The notes beneath the pieces were generated by a model. It did no database searches, had not been told where the DNA came from, and worked only from the letters and a program-made list of their open reading frames with translations. Below are positions 39,001 to 45,372 of a DNA stretch of 64,000 nt, in pieces. Numbering within the stretch: the first letter of the stretch is position 1; the number at the start of each line of letters is the position of its first letter. The DNA comes from Pseudomonadales bacterium (lineage in GTDB: Bacteria > Pseudomonadota > Gammaproteobacteria > Pseudomonadales > Pseudohongiellaceae): the NCBI GenBank assembly GCA_024234325.1, contig JACKOJ010000001.1:124001-188000 (forward strand), in the 5' to 3' direction. Position numbers and translations under genes: made by a program.

Positions 39001-39737
39001 CCGCACAGGCGGATCGCGGCATTCTGGATGCGCTGGCACTGACTGCGGAACTGCGCATCGCCCTGGGCGACGAGGTTCGTTTCCGCGGCTTCGGCCTCGA
39101 TGCGCGACTGAACGGTGCCCTGGACATCACGCAGCGCAGCACCGGTTCGCCGCTCACCTATGGCGAGCTGACCGTGCTGGAGGGCAACTACCAGACCTAT
39201 GGCCGCACGCTGAACATCGAACACGGCAAGCTGTTGTTCTTCGGCGCCATGGACAACCCGGCACTCGACATCCGGGCGGTACGCCAGGCGGAAGACGTCA
39301 AGGTGGGCGTGCAGATGAACGGCACCCTGCGCAATATCCGCAGCCAGTTGTTCTCCACCCCTACCCTGCCCGATGGCGACATCATCGCGGTGATGCTGAC
39401 AGGTCGCCCCCTGGCGGAAGTGGGGAATCAGGACAGTAACGCGCTGATGGGTGCCATCACCAGCCTGGGGATCAATCAGGGCCAGAGCCTGACCAACCAG
39501 ATTCGCAATCAGTTGGGGCTGGATACGCTCGCCATCAGCAGCACAGGTGACACCAGCAACAGCAGCTTGACCCTGGGCAAATACCTCACGCCGAAACTGT
39601 TCATTCGTTACGGGGTCGGCCTGTTCGAGACCGAATCCACGCTGGCGGTGGACTACAGCGTTTCCGATCGCATCAAGCTCGAAGCAAAGTCCGGCAGCAC
39701 CCAGAGCGTGGACATCAAATACACAGTGGAACGCTGA
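36045..39737 (+). CDS. tamB: Inner-membrane-anchored AsmA-like protein TamB
   Basis: The protein has 1230 residues. One N-terminal helix (about 8-32) anchors it in the inner membrane. A very long stretch of repeated amphipathic beta strands forms a groove for lipid or unfolded-protein transfer across the periplasm. The C-terminal TamB (DUF490) domain (about 900-1230) is recognisable by GELTVLEGNYQTYGRTLNIEHGKLLFFG and LGKYLTPKLFIRYGVGLFE. It is coupled to tamA by an ATGA overlap. TamB-family proteins also take part in phospholipid transport to the outer membrane. Confidence 0.94.
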   Translation: MSPLPRLLKIGAIALALLMIVLVALMTGVSVLLGTNVGSAWLLEKLLAQVQSETRTVSIERSLGTLLSGLDIDALHYRDESLDLRIDSVRARWNPMTILSGDIRLDQVTANGVAVQWLGNGSDAPTEAGSDPFAGILPLPWPVSIGSLNVTTAHITWPDGSYDIDSVSLGARLLARDLQVDNLRYVAGPVATQGTLNVQLQTAIPLQGQLQWQYTGPLVAEFENAAGELTANGDLNTLHVAHRLDQPVQLSSEGDLDLHLLSAESSPIGFRLVHSLPAQLLQASSLVEDRQLRVTSASVNTDGNFDSINVGGEARVSVEQSNGEAIAPPLTLRWQTALQADSLRIDALSVDTDSGHADASGLLQWQAGTALSLHLNLRENNGEQYAALLPEGLIIGALQGEADVSWQQDDAGERTDVRILALTGELNEYPLSASGALSYGDGILNIDNLQASSGSTELALNGRWEDSVDLHWRLQAADLSTLSPLFSGSIEADGRIQGTPETPQISLSAAGQDIDLAGVKLTGLSATGAYVDNSNQFQLTLDGVDFGDNSSERIDSLSLNASGLPVSHDLHVVITSPRGDADLTLDGSLHYDNPVPWTGTLRNGVIVSDLGEWRLGGASTLQLGPLSAQLARQCWLQGPSTLCLEGTWQQEGSLRANASLENYPLDQFNAPTPGTVTSDAAALLPQLPVGSRATGSVNASASVEGDPTRPETLALQFQVNAGEGRIDVESVTALNDAGESDSAAETQSIYWRSATLEGSRSDGAWQVGSSLDFYQPDLESSGRAVHGTADAQINIGADESLDGQINLAFQDLSWIEAFAPVLENPTGQLRGLSVLSGTLDAPRFGGSINLTDGAVDIPAAGIKLQDISVALTSDNDQTLVIQGRASSGDGSLRFVSEITTPVSPERQIDMTLTGQDFMLANNDQIRLTISPDLQVKGSASALDLRGNLTLPVLDVQINTLPESAVDVSPDTVVVNNSATGTPVRNAAQADRGILDALALTAELRIALGDEVRFRGFGLDARLNGALDITQRSTGSPLTYGELTVLEGNYQTYGRTLNIEHGKLLFFGAMDNPALDIRAVRQAEDVKVGVQMNGTLRNIRSQLFSTPTLPDGDIIAVMLTGRPLAEVGNQDSNALMGAITSLGINQGQSLTNQIRNQLGLDTLAISSTGDTSNSSLTLGKYLTPKLFIRYGVGLFETESTLAVDYSVSDRIKLEAKSGSTQSVDIKYTVER

Positions 39738-39746
39738 AACGCCAGG

Positions 39747-39774
39747 CTTGAAATTTCGCTCCCCGCCCCTACTA
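39747..39774 (+). promoter_or_regulatory. Candidate sigma-32 heat-shock promoter
   Basis: CTTGAAA (39747-39753) matches the sigma-32 -35 consensus exactly. After a 12-base spacer, CCCCTACTA (39766-39774) resembles the -10 consensus CCCCATnT. It lies ten bases past the tamB stop and about 75 bases before the small heat shock protein gene. A perfect palindrome GTGCTAGCAC follows at 39781-39790, near the expected transcription start. Confidence 0.55.
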
Positions 39775-39849
39775 TTAGCAGTGCTAGCACGGACCCCGTT
39801 GGCCCGCATCCGGCAAATCATTTCGTAACTGTTTCCATGAGGTGATGTG

Positions 39850-40515
39850 ATGCTCAACAAGCACAAGAAAACCCTTCTCTTCACTGGTCTGGCGTCTGCC
39901 GCCGTTGTCACAAGCCTGGCACTGGGAATCTGGGTAGGTCGCTCCGACCTGCTGGACAGCCCCGCACTCAGCCTGGGGAGCGACAAGGAACAAACCCGCG
40001 ACCAGTTGATCGACAAACTGGAGGACGCTGCGAACCAGCAGGCGCAGACAGCCCCCTCACCCTTCGACCCGAATTTCGATCCGTTTGGCAGCCTGCTGTC
40101 TGGCGGCGACCCGTTCGCGCACCTGCAACAGATGCAGCAGCAGATGGATCAGCTCTTCGGCAGTGTTGGCGGAGGCACTTCCCTGTTCTCCGGCACTGGC
40201 AGTGCAGGCGGCTTTGCCTCCATGGCACAACCCAAAATCGACGTGGAAGAGTCCGATGAGGAATACCGCGTGGTGATCTCGGTAGCCAAGGACAGCGAAG
40301 TGGAGCTGCAGACGGACCTGGAGGACAACACCCTGGATATTACTGCCCAGGTGCGCACAGAGCTGCACGACAACAGCGGCGGGCGACAGATGAGCAGCAC
40401 CAGCATGAGCCAGTTTTCACGCTCGATTCCGCTGGGCGAACCCGTAGATGCCACCGGGATGAAAACCGAGAAATCGGCTTCCTCCATTGTGATCAGCATT
40501 CCCAAGATTTCCTGA
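39850..40515 (+). CDS. Envelope-anchored small heat shock (Hsp20-like) protein
   Basis: The protein has 221 residues. A basic N-terminus and one hydrophobic segment (about 8-28, LLFTGLASAAVVTSLALGIWVG) act as a signal anchor. A glutamine/methionine-rich linker (about 45-105, with FDPNFDPFGSLLSGGDPFAHLQQMQQQMDQLF) follows. The last 95 residues show an alpha-crystallin-like domain (PKIDVEESDEEYRVVISV, DNTLDITAQVR, FSRSIPLGEPVD, SIVISIPKI). Hsp20 proteins hold unfolded clients; they are normally cytoplasmic, so a periplasm-facing one is unusual. AGGTGA sits four bases before ATG 39850; a GTG at 39847 is an alternative. A sigma-32-like promoter precedes it and tamB ends 112 bases upstream. Confidence 0.78.
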   Translation: MLNKHKKTLLFTGLASAAVVTSLALGIWVGRSDLLDSPALSLGSDKEQTRDQLIDKLEDAANQQAQTAPSPFDPNFDPFGSLLSGGDPFAHLQQMQQQMDQLFGSVGGGTSLFSGTGSAGGFASMAQPKIDVEESDEEYRVVISVAKDSEVELQTDLEDNTLDITAQVRTELHDNSGGRQMSSTSMSQFSRSIPLGEPVDATGMKTEKSASSIVISIPKIS

Positions 40516-40525
40516 TCGGAGCCAG

Positions 40526-40549
40526 GGGTGCCCGGTGTCCCGGGCACCC
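40526..40549 (+). terminator. Strong hairpin after the Hsp20-like gene
   Basis: GGGTGCCCGG and CCGGGCACCC form a perfect 10-bp stem with a TGTC loop, 11 bases after the stop. It is followed by GACATTTG, without a real T-run. Probably a 3'-end or terminator structure. Confidence 0.55.
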
Positions 40550-40649
40550 GACATTTGCCGGGTAAGCGCCACTGCGCGCCGGTATTCATGGCAGGGCTGA
40601 ATAATTCTGCGCTATGCTTGAAAGCCCCTATCGCAGAGTGGAGCCTTGT

Positions 40650-41846
40650 ATGCTGGATGCCAAACAGTCCGCTATCGCCAGTTTCTTCCGTCTGGAATCG
40701 GCCAGCGGAATCCTTCTGATGTTCGCTGCGGCGTTGGCCATGGTACTGGCCAATTCACCGCTGTCAGGCTGGTACGACCTGTTCATTGACACCCCCGTAC
40801 AACTGCGGATTGCCCAACTGGACGTGAGCAAGCCTCTGCTGCTGTGGATCAATGACGGACTCATGGCACTGTTCTTCTTTCTGGTGGGGCTGGAGCTGAA
40901 ACGCGAAGTGCTCGAAGGCGAGCTGTCCGAGTTTCGCAAGGTCATCCTTCCGGGCTTCGGTGCCCTCGGGGGCATGCTGTTCCCGGCGCTGGTCTATCTC
41001 GCCATCAACTTCAACGATGCCTCCGCGCGCTCCGGTTGGGCGATTCCCGCCGCCACCGATATCGCCTTCGCCCTGGGCATTCTGTCACTGCTCGGTTCAC
41101 GCGTTCCCGTCAGCGTCAAAATCTTTCTGACCTCGCTCGCCATCTTTGATGACATTGGCGCCATCGTCATTATCGCCGCGTTCTACACCGACCAGATATC
41201 CCTGCTGTCGCTGCTCATTGCAGGCACCTGCCTCCCGATTCTGTTTTTCCTGAACCGCTACGGCGTCACCTCGCGCAGCGTCTACCGCATGGTCGGCATC
41301 GTGATGTGGGTGGCCATGCTCAAGTCCGGAGTGCACGCCACCCTGACGGGCGTATTGCTTGCCATGTTCATTCCCATGCGCGACCCGCACAACCCCGACG
41401 CCCGCCCTCTGCAGGAGTGGGAGCACGATCTGCATACCCTGGTGGCCTTCTTCATCCTGCCCGTTTTTGCCTTCGCCAACGCCGGCATCAGCCTGCAGGG
41501 AGTCGGCCTGGAGCAGCTTCTGCACGGCGTGCCCCTCGGCATCGCGCTGGGCCTGTTCCTGGGCAAGCAGATTGGCGTTTTCGTCATGTGCTGGCTTGCC
41601 ATTCGCCTGCGCCTCACAGAGCTGCCACGGGACATGAGCTGGCTGACCCTTTACGGTACCGGGCTTCTATGCGGCATCGGCTTCACCATGAGCCTGTTCA
41701 TCGGCTCCCTTGCCTTTGAAAGCACCGGCGTCAACCGCCTGTTCGACGAACGGCTCGGCATCCTCATCGGTTCCCTGCTCTCGGGAGTCATTGCCTATCT
41801 GCTGCTGCGTTACAGCCTGAAGGAACCCGCCAGGCAAAATGTGTGA
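40650..41846 (+). CDS. nhaA: Na+/H+ antiporter NhaA
   Basis: The protein has 398 residues, an inner-membrane antiporter that expels sodium in exchange for protons and supports salt and alkaline tolerance. It has about twelve membrane helices. The key sodium/proton-binding aspartates appear in TSLAIFDDIGAIVI (D167, D168), with a further conserved aspartate in AATDIAFALG (D137), and the family starts MLDAKQSAIASFFRLESASGILLM. ATG 40650 with TGGAG upstream is preferred; the frame extends 12 codons to 40614. Single gene followed by a bidirectional terminator. Confidence 0.95.
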   Translation: MLDAKQSAIASFFRLESASGILLMFAAALAMVLANSPLSGWYDLFIDTPVQLRIAQLDVSKPLLLWINDGLMALFFFLVGLELKREVLEGELSEFRKVILPGFGALGGMLFPALVYLAINFNDASARSGWAIPAATDIAFALGILSLLGSRVPVSVKIFLTSLAIFDDIGAIVIIAAFYTDQISLLSLLIAGTCLPILFFLNRYGVTSRSVYRMVGIVMWVAMLKSGVHATLTGVLLAMFIPMRDPHNPDARPLQEWEHDLHTLVAFFILPVFAFANAGISLQGVGLEQLLHGVPLGIALGLFLGKQIGVFVMCWLAIRLRLTELPRDMSWLTLYGTGLLCGIGFTMSLFIGSLAFESTGVNRLFDERLGILIGSLLSGVIAYLLLRYSLKEPARQNV

Positions 41847-41889
41847 CCGCGCCTTGTCAGGCGGGAACCTGATACAAACATCCAAAGAA

Positions 41890-41921
41890 AAAGGGTGGCT
41901 CCTCGCGGAGCCACCCTTTTT
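41890..41921. terminator. Bidirectional rho-independent terminator
   Basis: A perfect 13-bp stem, AAAGGGTGGCTCC/GGAGCCACCCTTT, with a TCGC loop is flanked by A-runs upstream and T-runs downstream. It can end both nhaA (plus strand) and the convergent TonB-dependent receptor (minus strand). Confidence 0.92.
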
Positions 41922-41960
41922 GGTATTGCATGGCCAGACTCGCTGGCCGGCAAGCGCAAC

Positions 41961-44849
41961 TTACATTTCGTAAGTGACGCGTGCGTACACCATGCGGCCA
42001 GTCGGATCGTACAGAATGGATTCCATACCACCCAGCATCGGCACTTTCTGCGGCAGTCTGTCGAACAGGTTGCGCGCACCCACGGTGAAGGTGAAAGCAC
42101 CACCCAGCGCCTGGTAGTCACTGAAGTTGTATGCTGCGTCCACGATCGTGGAGGCATGCAGTTCAGTGGTCGTACGGTAGTTGCTGAACGGCAGCAGACG
42201 TTGGAAGGAGAACGGGTTGGCATCAAACACCAGCTTGTCGATGTAACGGACAGTCATGTTGGCGCTGTGCTGACCGCGCAGCCAACCCAGGTTCAGGTTG
42301 CCTTTCCATTCCGGCATCGGAGGTACCGCACCGGTGTTGTAGTTCTGCAGGCCGACGGCCTCTACAACGGGGCGATCAACGGACAGTTGGTACTGGTAGG
42401 AATCCACGTAAGTGGCGTCCACGCCCAGGTTGAACATGCCCAGATCACCGATGCTGAAGCGGTAACGGAACTTCATGTCGTAGGCCTGTACCAGCATGCT
42501 GGAGGCATTGGAATCGCCAGAGTAGATGCGATCGATCTGCGCCATGTTGTTCGGGTCACGCTGGATGCGCTTGTCGGAACGCGGGTCTGCATTCCAGGCC
42601 GCAACCTGCTCCAGAGTCGGCTTGCCGGAACCGGAGAAACCGGTGGCCTGCTGGAAGTTGAAGAAGTCTGCCGCCAGCACGTCATTGGTGGTGGAAGACA
42701 CGATACGGTCAGTGAAGTCCGTCTCGCTCCAGTCCAGAGACAGCGTCATGCCGTCGATGATTTCCAGCTCGAAGCCCATGCTCAGCGTGTCTGCGGATTC
42801 CGGTACCAGGTTCGGGTTGCCGGAGGAGCAGTTCGCCGTGAAGGCTGCGAAGGAAGTGAACGGGTCGGCCACGTTGGTCAGACCACAGGACTCAGGTGCA
42901 TTCAACTGGTCCAGAGACGGCGCGATGAAGGAAGAACCTGCACTCGCACGCAGTGTCAGACGGTCGATGGGCGTGTACACGATGCCGTACTTGGGATCGG
43001 TAGAGCTCTGACCCGTGGAGTAGGACTCGTCACGAACGGCCAGTTGCAGTTCCAGGTTGCTCAGCAGCGGCAGAGACGCTTCCATGAAGTAGGCGTCTAC
43101 AGAGCGGCCATCGCTGTTCGGGAACAGTTGCGCACCGATGAATACGTCACCCGTCAGGCTGTGCAGGGAAGGCACGTTGCTGAAACGGTCTTCACGACGC
43201 TGGTAACCGATCGCCGCGCCGATGGTGCCGCCGGGCAGCTCGAAACCGCCGGGAGCGATCTCACCGTTCAGCACGATGTCAAACGTCTGCAGCTTCTCTT
43301 CGTCATTGACGCGGTTCTGCACGTAAGTGGAGTCAGCCACTGCCTGAGTGTTCAGCGTGGACGGATCCGTGGACACGAAGGGGTTGAAGCAGGCTTCGCG
43401 GTCATTGACCACGTCACAGTTCAGGCCCTGGGTCAGCATGCCCAGGCTGAAGTTGTTGGCCAGGCTCTTGTCCTGCTGGTAAGAGAAGGTGTAAGTCGCG
43501 TTACCTCTCCAGTCTTCCAGGAAGGGAACCGCAAACTCGGCCTTGAATGCCTGACGCACGCCACGGATGTAGGCGTCACCATGGCTGGCACCGTCGCTGC
43601 CCAGTTGCGAAGGCAGAGTGCCGTGCTTGCCCCAGGGGCGCCATGCGGCGAAGCTCACGTCTTCGTTGAAGGCAATCCCGTTCGGATCGAGGATCACAAC
43701 ACCGTTGCCGTCACGGTCCGGTACGCCGTCACCGTTGGCATCCTGCGCGAACAGCGCATTGCCATTGGCATCAACCGCACGGAAGGGGTTGCCCGGCAGC
43801 TCGCCACGAATGGTCGGCAGCTCGGATACGCGACCACCCGGGTTGGAGGGCGAGCCACGGTTGTAGTTGCGACGTGAGAAGTAGCTTGTCTCGGCGCTCC
43901 AGCTAAAGTCGGGGCTTACGTCATAGGACAGGTTCAGGAAGGCAGTGCCTGTGTCCTGAGCCACACGGTAGTCCCAGAATTCACCGAAGTCGTACCAGCA
44001 CTGGCCGAGGAAGGTGAAACCGTTGGGGTTGTTGCCCGGAACGGTCGGATCCTGACGGACGCCGCCACAGTTCGGGTCGGATTTGGTGGAAGTCTTGCCA
44101 GTCAGCACGCCGTTGGCATCACGGCTGGGAACCAGGTAACGACCCGGGTTCGGAGTACTGGAAGACGTCAGACCGGCATTCATCTGGTCGGGACGGTCGA
44201 TCATCTTCAGACGACCGTTGGTGCGCCACTCGGCGGCGGCCACGATGTTCAGGCCGTTCCACTCGGTGCCACCCAGGAAGCTGAGAGTGGTGTCCTTGTA
44301 GTCACCACGGTCATCGCCCTGCTGGTAGGCCTCAAGCTTGATGCCGTCGTAGGAGCTGCGGGGTACGAAGTTGACCACGCCGGCCACTGCCTGGGAGCCG
44401 TACAGTGCCGCAGCACCGTCCGTCACGATGTCCAGACGCTGGATGGCGATCTGGGGCAGGAAAGTGTTGACGTTGGTACCGATGACTCGCATACCGTCTA
44501 CCAGAGTCAGGGTAGCGCCTTCGCCAAGACCGCGAAGGTTGATGCCGGTTGCCGTACTGGAGGCACCGGTCAGAGAGTTCTGGGTTACAGTGGAACCCTG
44601 GTTGAAACTCAGGTTAGCGACCACATCCCCCATGTTCGGGGTTCCCTCGGCTGCCAGATCATCGGCGCTGAGTTGAGTGATGGGTGACGCGGCACGGAAG
44701 CCTTCTGTGCGGCGGATGAAGGAACCAGTAACGACGACTTCTTCGACTTCGGGTTCCTGGGCCAGAACCGACCCACTGATTTGCAGCATGGTGAAGGAAA
44801 TTGCTGCACACAACAGCTTTTTCTGTGGGAACGTAGTACTAAACTTCAT
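41961..44849 (-). CDS. TonB-dependent receptor, tandem copy 1
   Basis: The protein has 962 residues from ATG 44849, which is preceded by AGAGGT; the frame is open to 44954 but the extra segment is not signal-like. It has a signal peptide (LLCAAISFTMLQISGSVLAQ), a TonB-box-like EVEEVVVTGSFIRR, a plug with INLRGLGEGATLTLVDGMR and GAAALYGSQAVAGVVNF, then a long barrel ending in VYARVTYEM. It is closely similar along its full length to the receptor at 45373-48285, so the pair arose by tandem duplication. Loops such as LFAQDANGDGVPDRDGNG look like calcium-binding or repeat-rich surface turns. Substrate unknown. Confidence 0.93.
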   Translation of the reverse strand: MKFSTTFPQKKLLCAAISFTMLQISGSVLAQEPEVEEVVVTGSFIRRTEGFRAASPITQLSADDLAAEGTPNMGDVVANLSFNQGSTVTQNSLTGASSTATGINLRGLGEGATLTLVDGMRVIGTNVNTFLPQIAIQRLDIVTDGAAALYGSQAVAGVVNFVPRSSYDGIKLEAYQQGDDRGDYKDTTLSFLGGTEWNGLNIVAAAEWRTNGRLKMIDRPDQMNAGLTSSSTPNPGRYLVPSRDANGVLTGKTSTKSDPNCGGVRQDPTVPGNNPNGFTFLGQCWYDFGEFWDYRVAQDTGTAFLNLSYDVSPDFSWSAETSYFSRRNYNRGSPSNPGGRVSELPTIRGELPGNPFRAVDANGNALFAQDANGDGVPDRDGNGVVILDPNGIAFNEDVSFAAWRPWGKHGTLPSQLGSDGASHGDAYIRGVRQAFKAEFAVPFLEDWRGNATYTFSYQQDKSLANNFSLGMLTQGLNCDVVNDREACFNPFVSTDPSTLNTQAVADSTYVQNRVNDEEKLQTFDIVLNGEIAPGGFELPGGTIGAAIGYQRREDRFSNVPSLHSLTGDVFIGAQLFPNSDGRSVDAYFMEASLPLLSNLELQLAVRDESYSTGQSSTDPKYGIVYTPIDRLTLRASAGSSFIAPSLDQLNAPESCGLTNVADPFTSFAAFTANCSSGNPNLVPESADTLSMGFELEIIDGMTLSLDWSETDFTDRIVSSTTNDVLAADFFNFQQATGFSGSGKPTLEQVAAWNADPRSDKRIQRDPNNMAQIDRIYSGDSNASSMLVQAYDMKFRYRFSIGDLGMFNLGVDATYVDSYQYQLSVDRPVVEAVGLQNYNTGAVPPMPEWKGNLNLGWLRGQHSANMTVRYIDKLVFDANPFSFQRLLPFSNYRTTTELHASTIVDAAYNFSDYQALGGAFTFTVGARNLFDRLPQKVPMLGGMESILYDPTGRMVYARVTYEM

Positions 44850-45295
44850 ATTTCGACCTCTAACTTTTTGTTGTGGCTGCCCAACCCTGAAACCACGAAT
44901 GCAGTCCATGAGTGGCGGGGGGCGGTCAATGACAGGAAGAAAAGAAGGACTCAACGCTTCGCCCTGCCTAGCAGATAAATGTTAATAAAAACAAATACCT
45001 GACAAGCAAAAGCAAGCATTATGTGTGAGACGTGTCCTCTCCCCCAAATCGACTATAACTCTCCCTTGGGACCAACCTAGCCGGGGGCATGGATGATCGG
45101 GCGCTGAATATACCACCCAACAATTTGATGTGAAAGTTTAAATTTTGAAATAAAAGCGAAAACCGCCCCCTTTGCGTTTCCGCAGATAACGACAGGGGTC
45201 AGGAATCTCTTTGATTTTCAGGAGGTTTTTAAGAGGAAAACGGCAATAGAGGCGCGTTAGTGAATAACGAAATAATCTGCCTCTCCTTAAGAATT

Positions 45296-45325
45296 CGGGG
45301 TGCCCCCTTTACGGAAAGCACCCCG
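45296..45325. terminator. Hairpin 3' of tandem receptor copy 2 (distal)
   Basis: CGGGGTGC and GCACCCCG form an 8-bp stem with a 14-base loop. On the minus strand it is followed by an AATTCTTAAGG stretch rather than a strict U-run. Confidence 0.45.
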
Positions 45326-45335
45326 AGGGTCAGGT

Positions 45336-45364
45336 CTCTTTCCGCGAATTGCTCGCGGAAAGAG
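45336..45364. terminator. Hairpin 3' of tandem receptor copy 2 (proximal)
   Basis: CTCTTTCCGCGA and TCGCGGAAAGAG form a perfect 12-bp stem with an ATTGC loop, nine bases after the receptor stop. It lacks a U-run but together with the distal hairpin probably marks the transcript end. Confidence 0.55.
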
Positions 45365-45372
45365 GGCGGGTC

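Larger units (their letters stand above)
44850..45372. other. 523-bp spacer between tandem receptors, two hairpins, no gene
   Basis: It holds the 5' region of copy 1 and the 3' structures of copy 2. It is AT-richer than the genes. No open frame with a credible start, no tRNA and no repeat array were seen. Two inverted repeats near its right end are listed separately. Confidence 0.6.

Noticed and set aside
39775..39790. CIRCE-like element before the small heat shock gene
   Set aside because: TTAGCA followed by GTGCTAGCAC only partly resembles CIRCE (TTAGCACTC-N9-GAGTGCTAA); spacing and second half do not fit. The sigma-32-like motif is the better reading.
41895..43877. 660-codon plus-strand open frame opposite the first tandem receptor
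   Set aside because: Same situation: an antisense frame of a clear receptor gene that begins inside a terminator hairpin.
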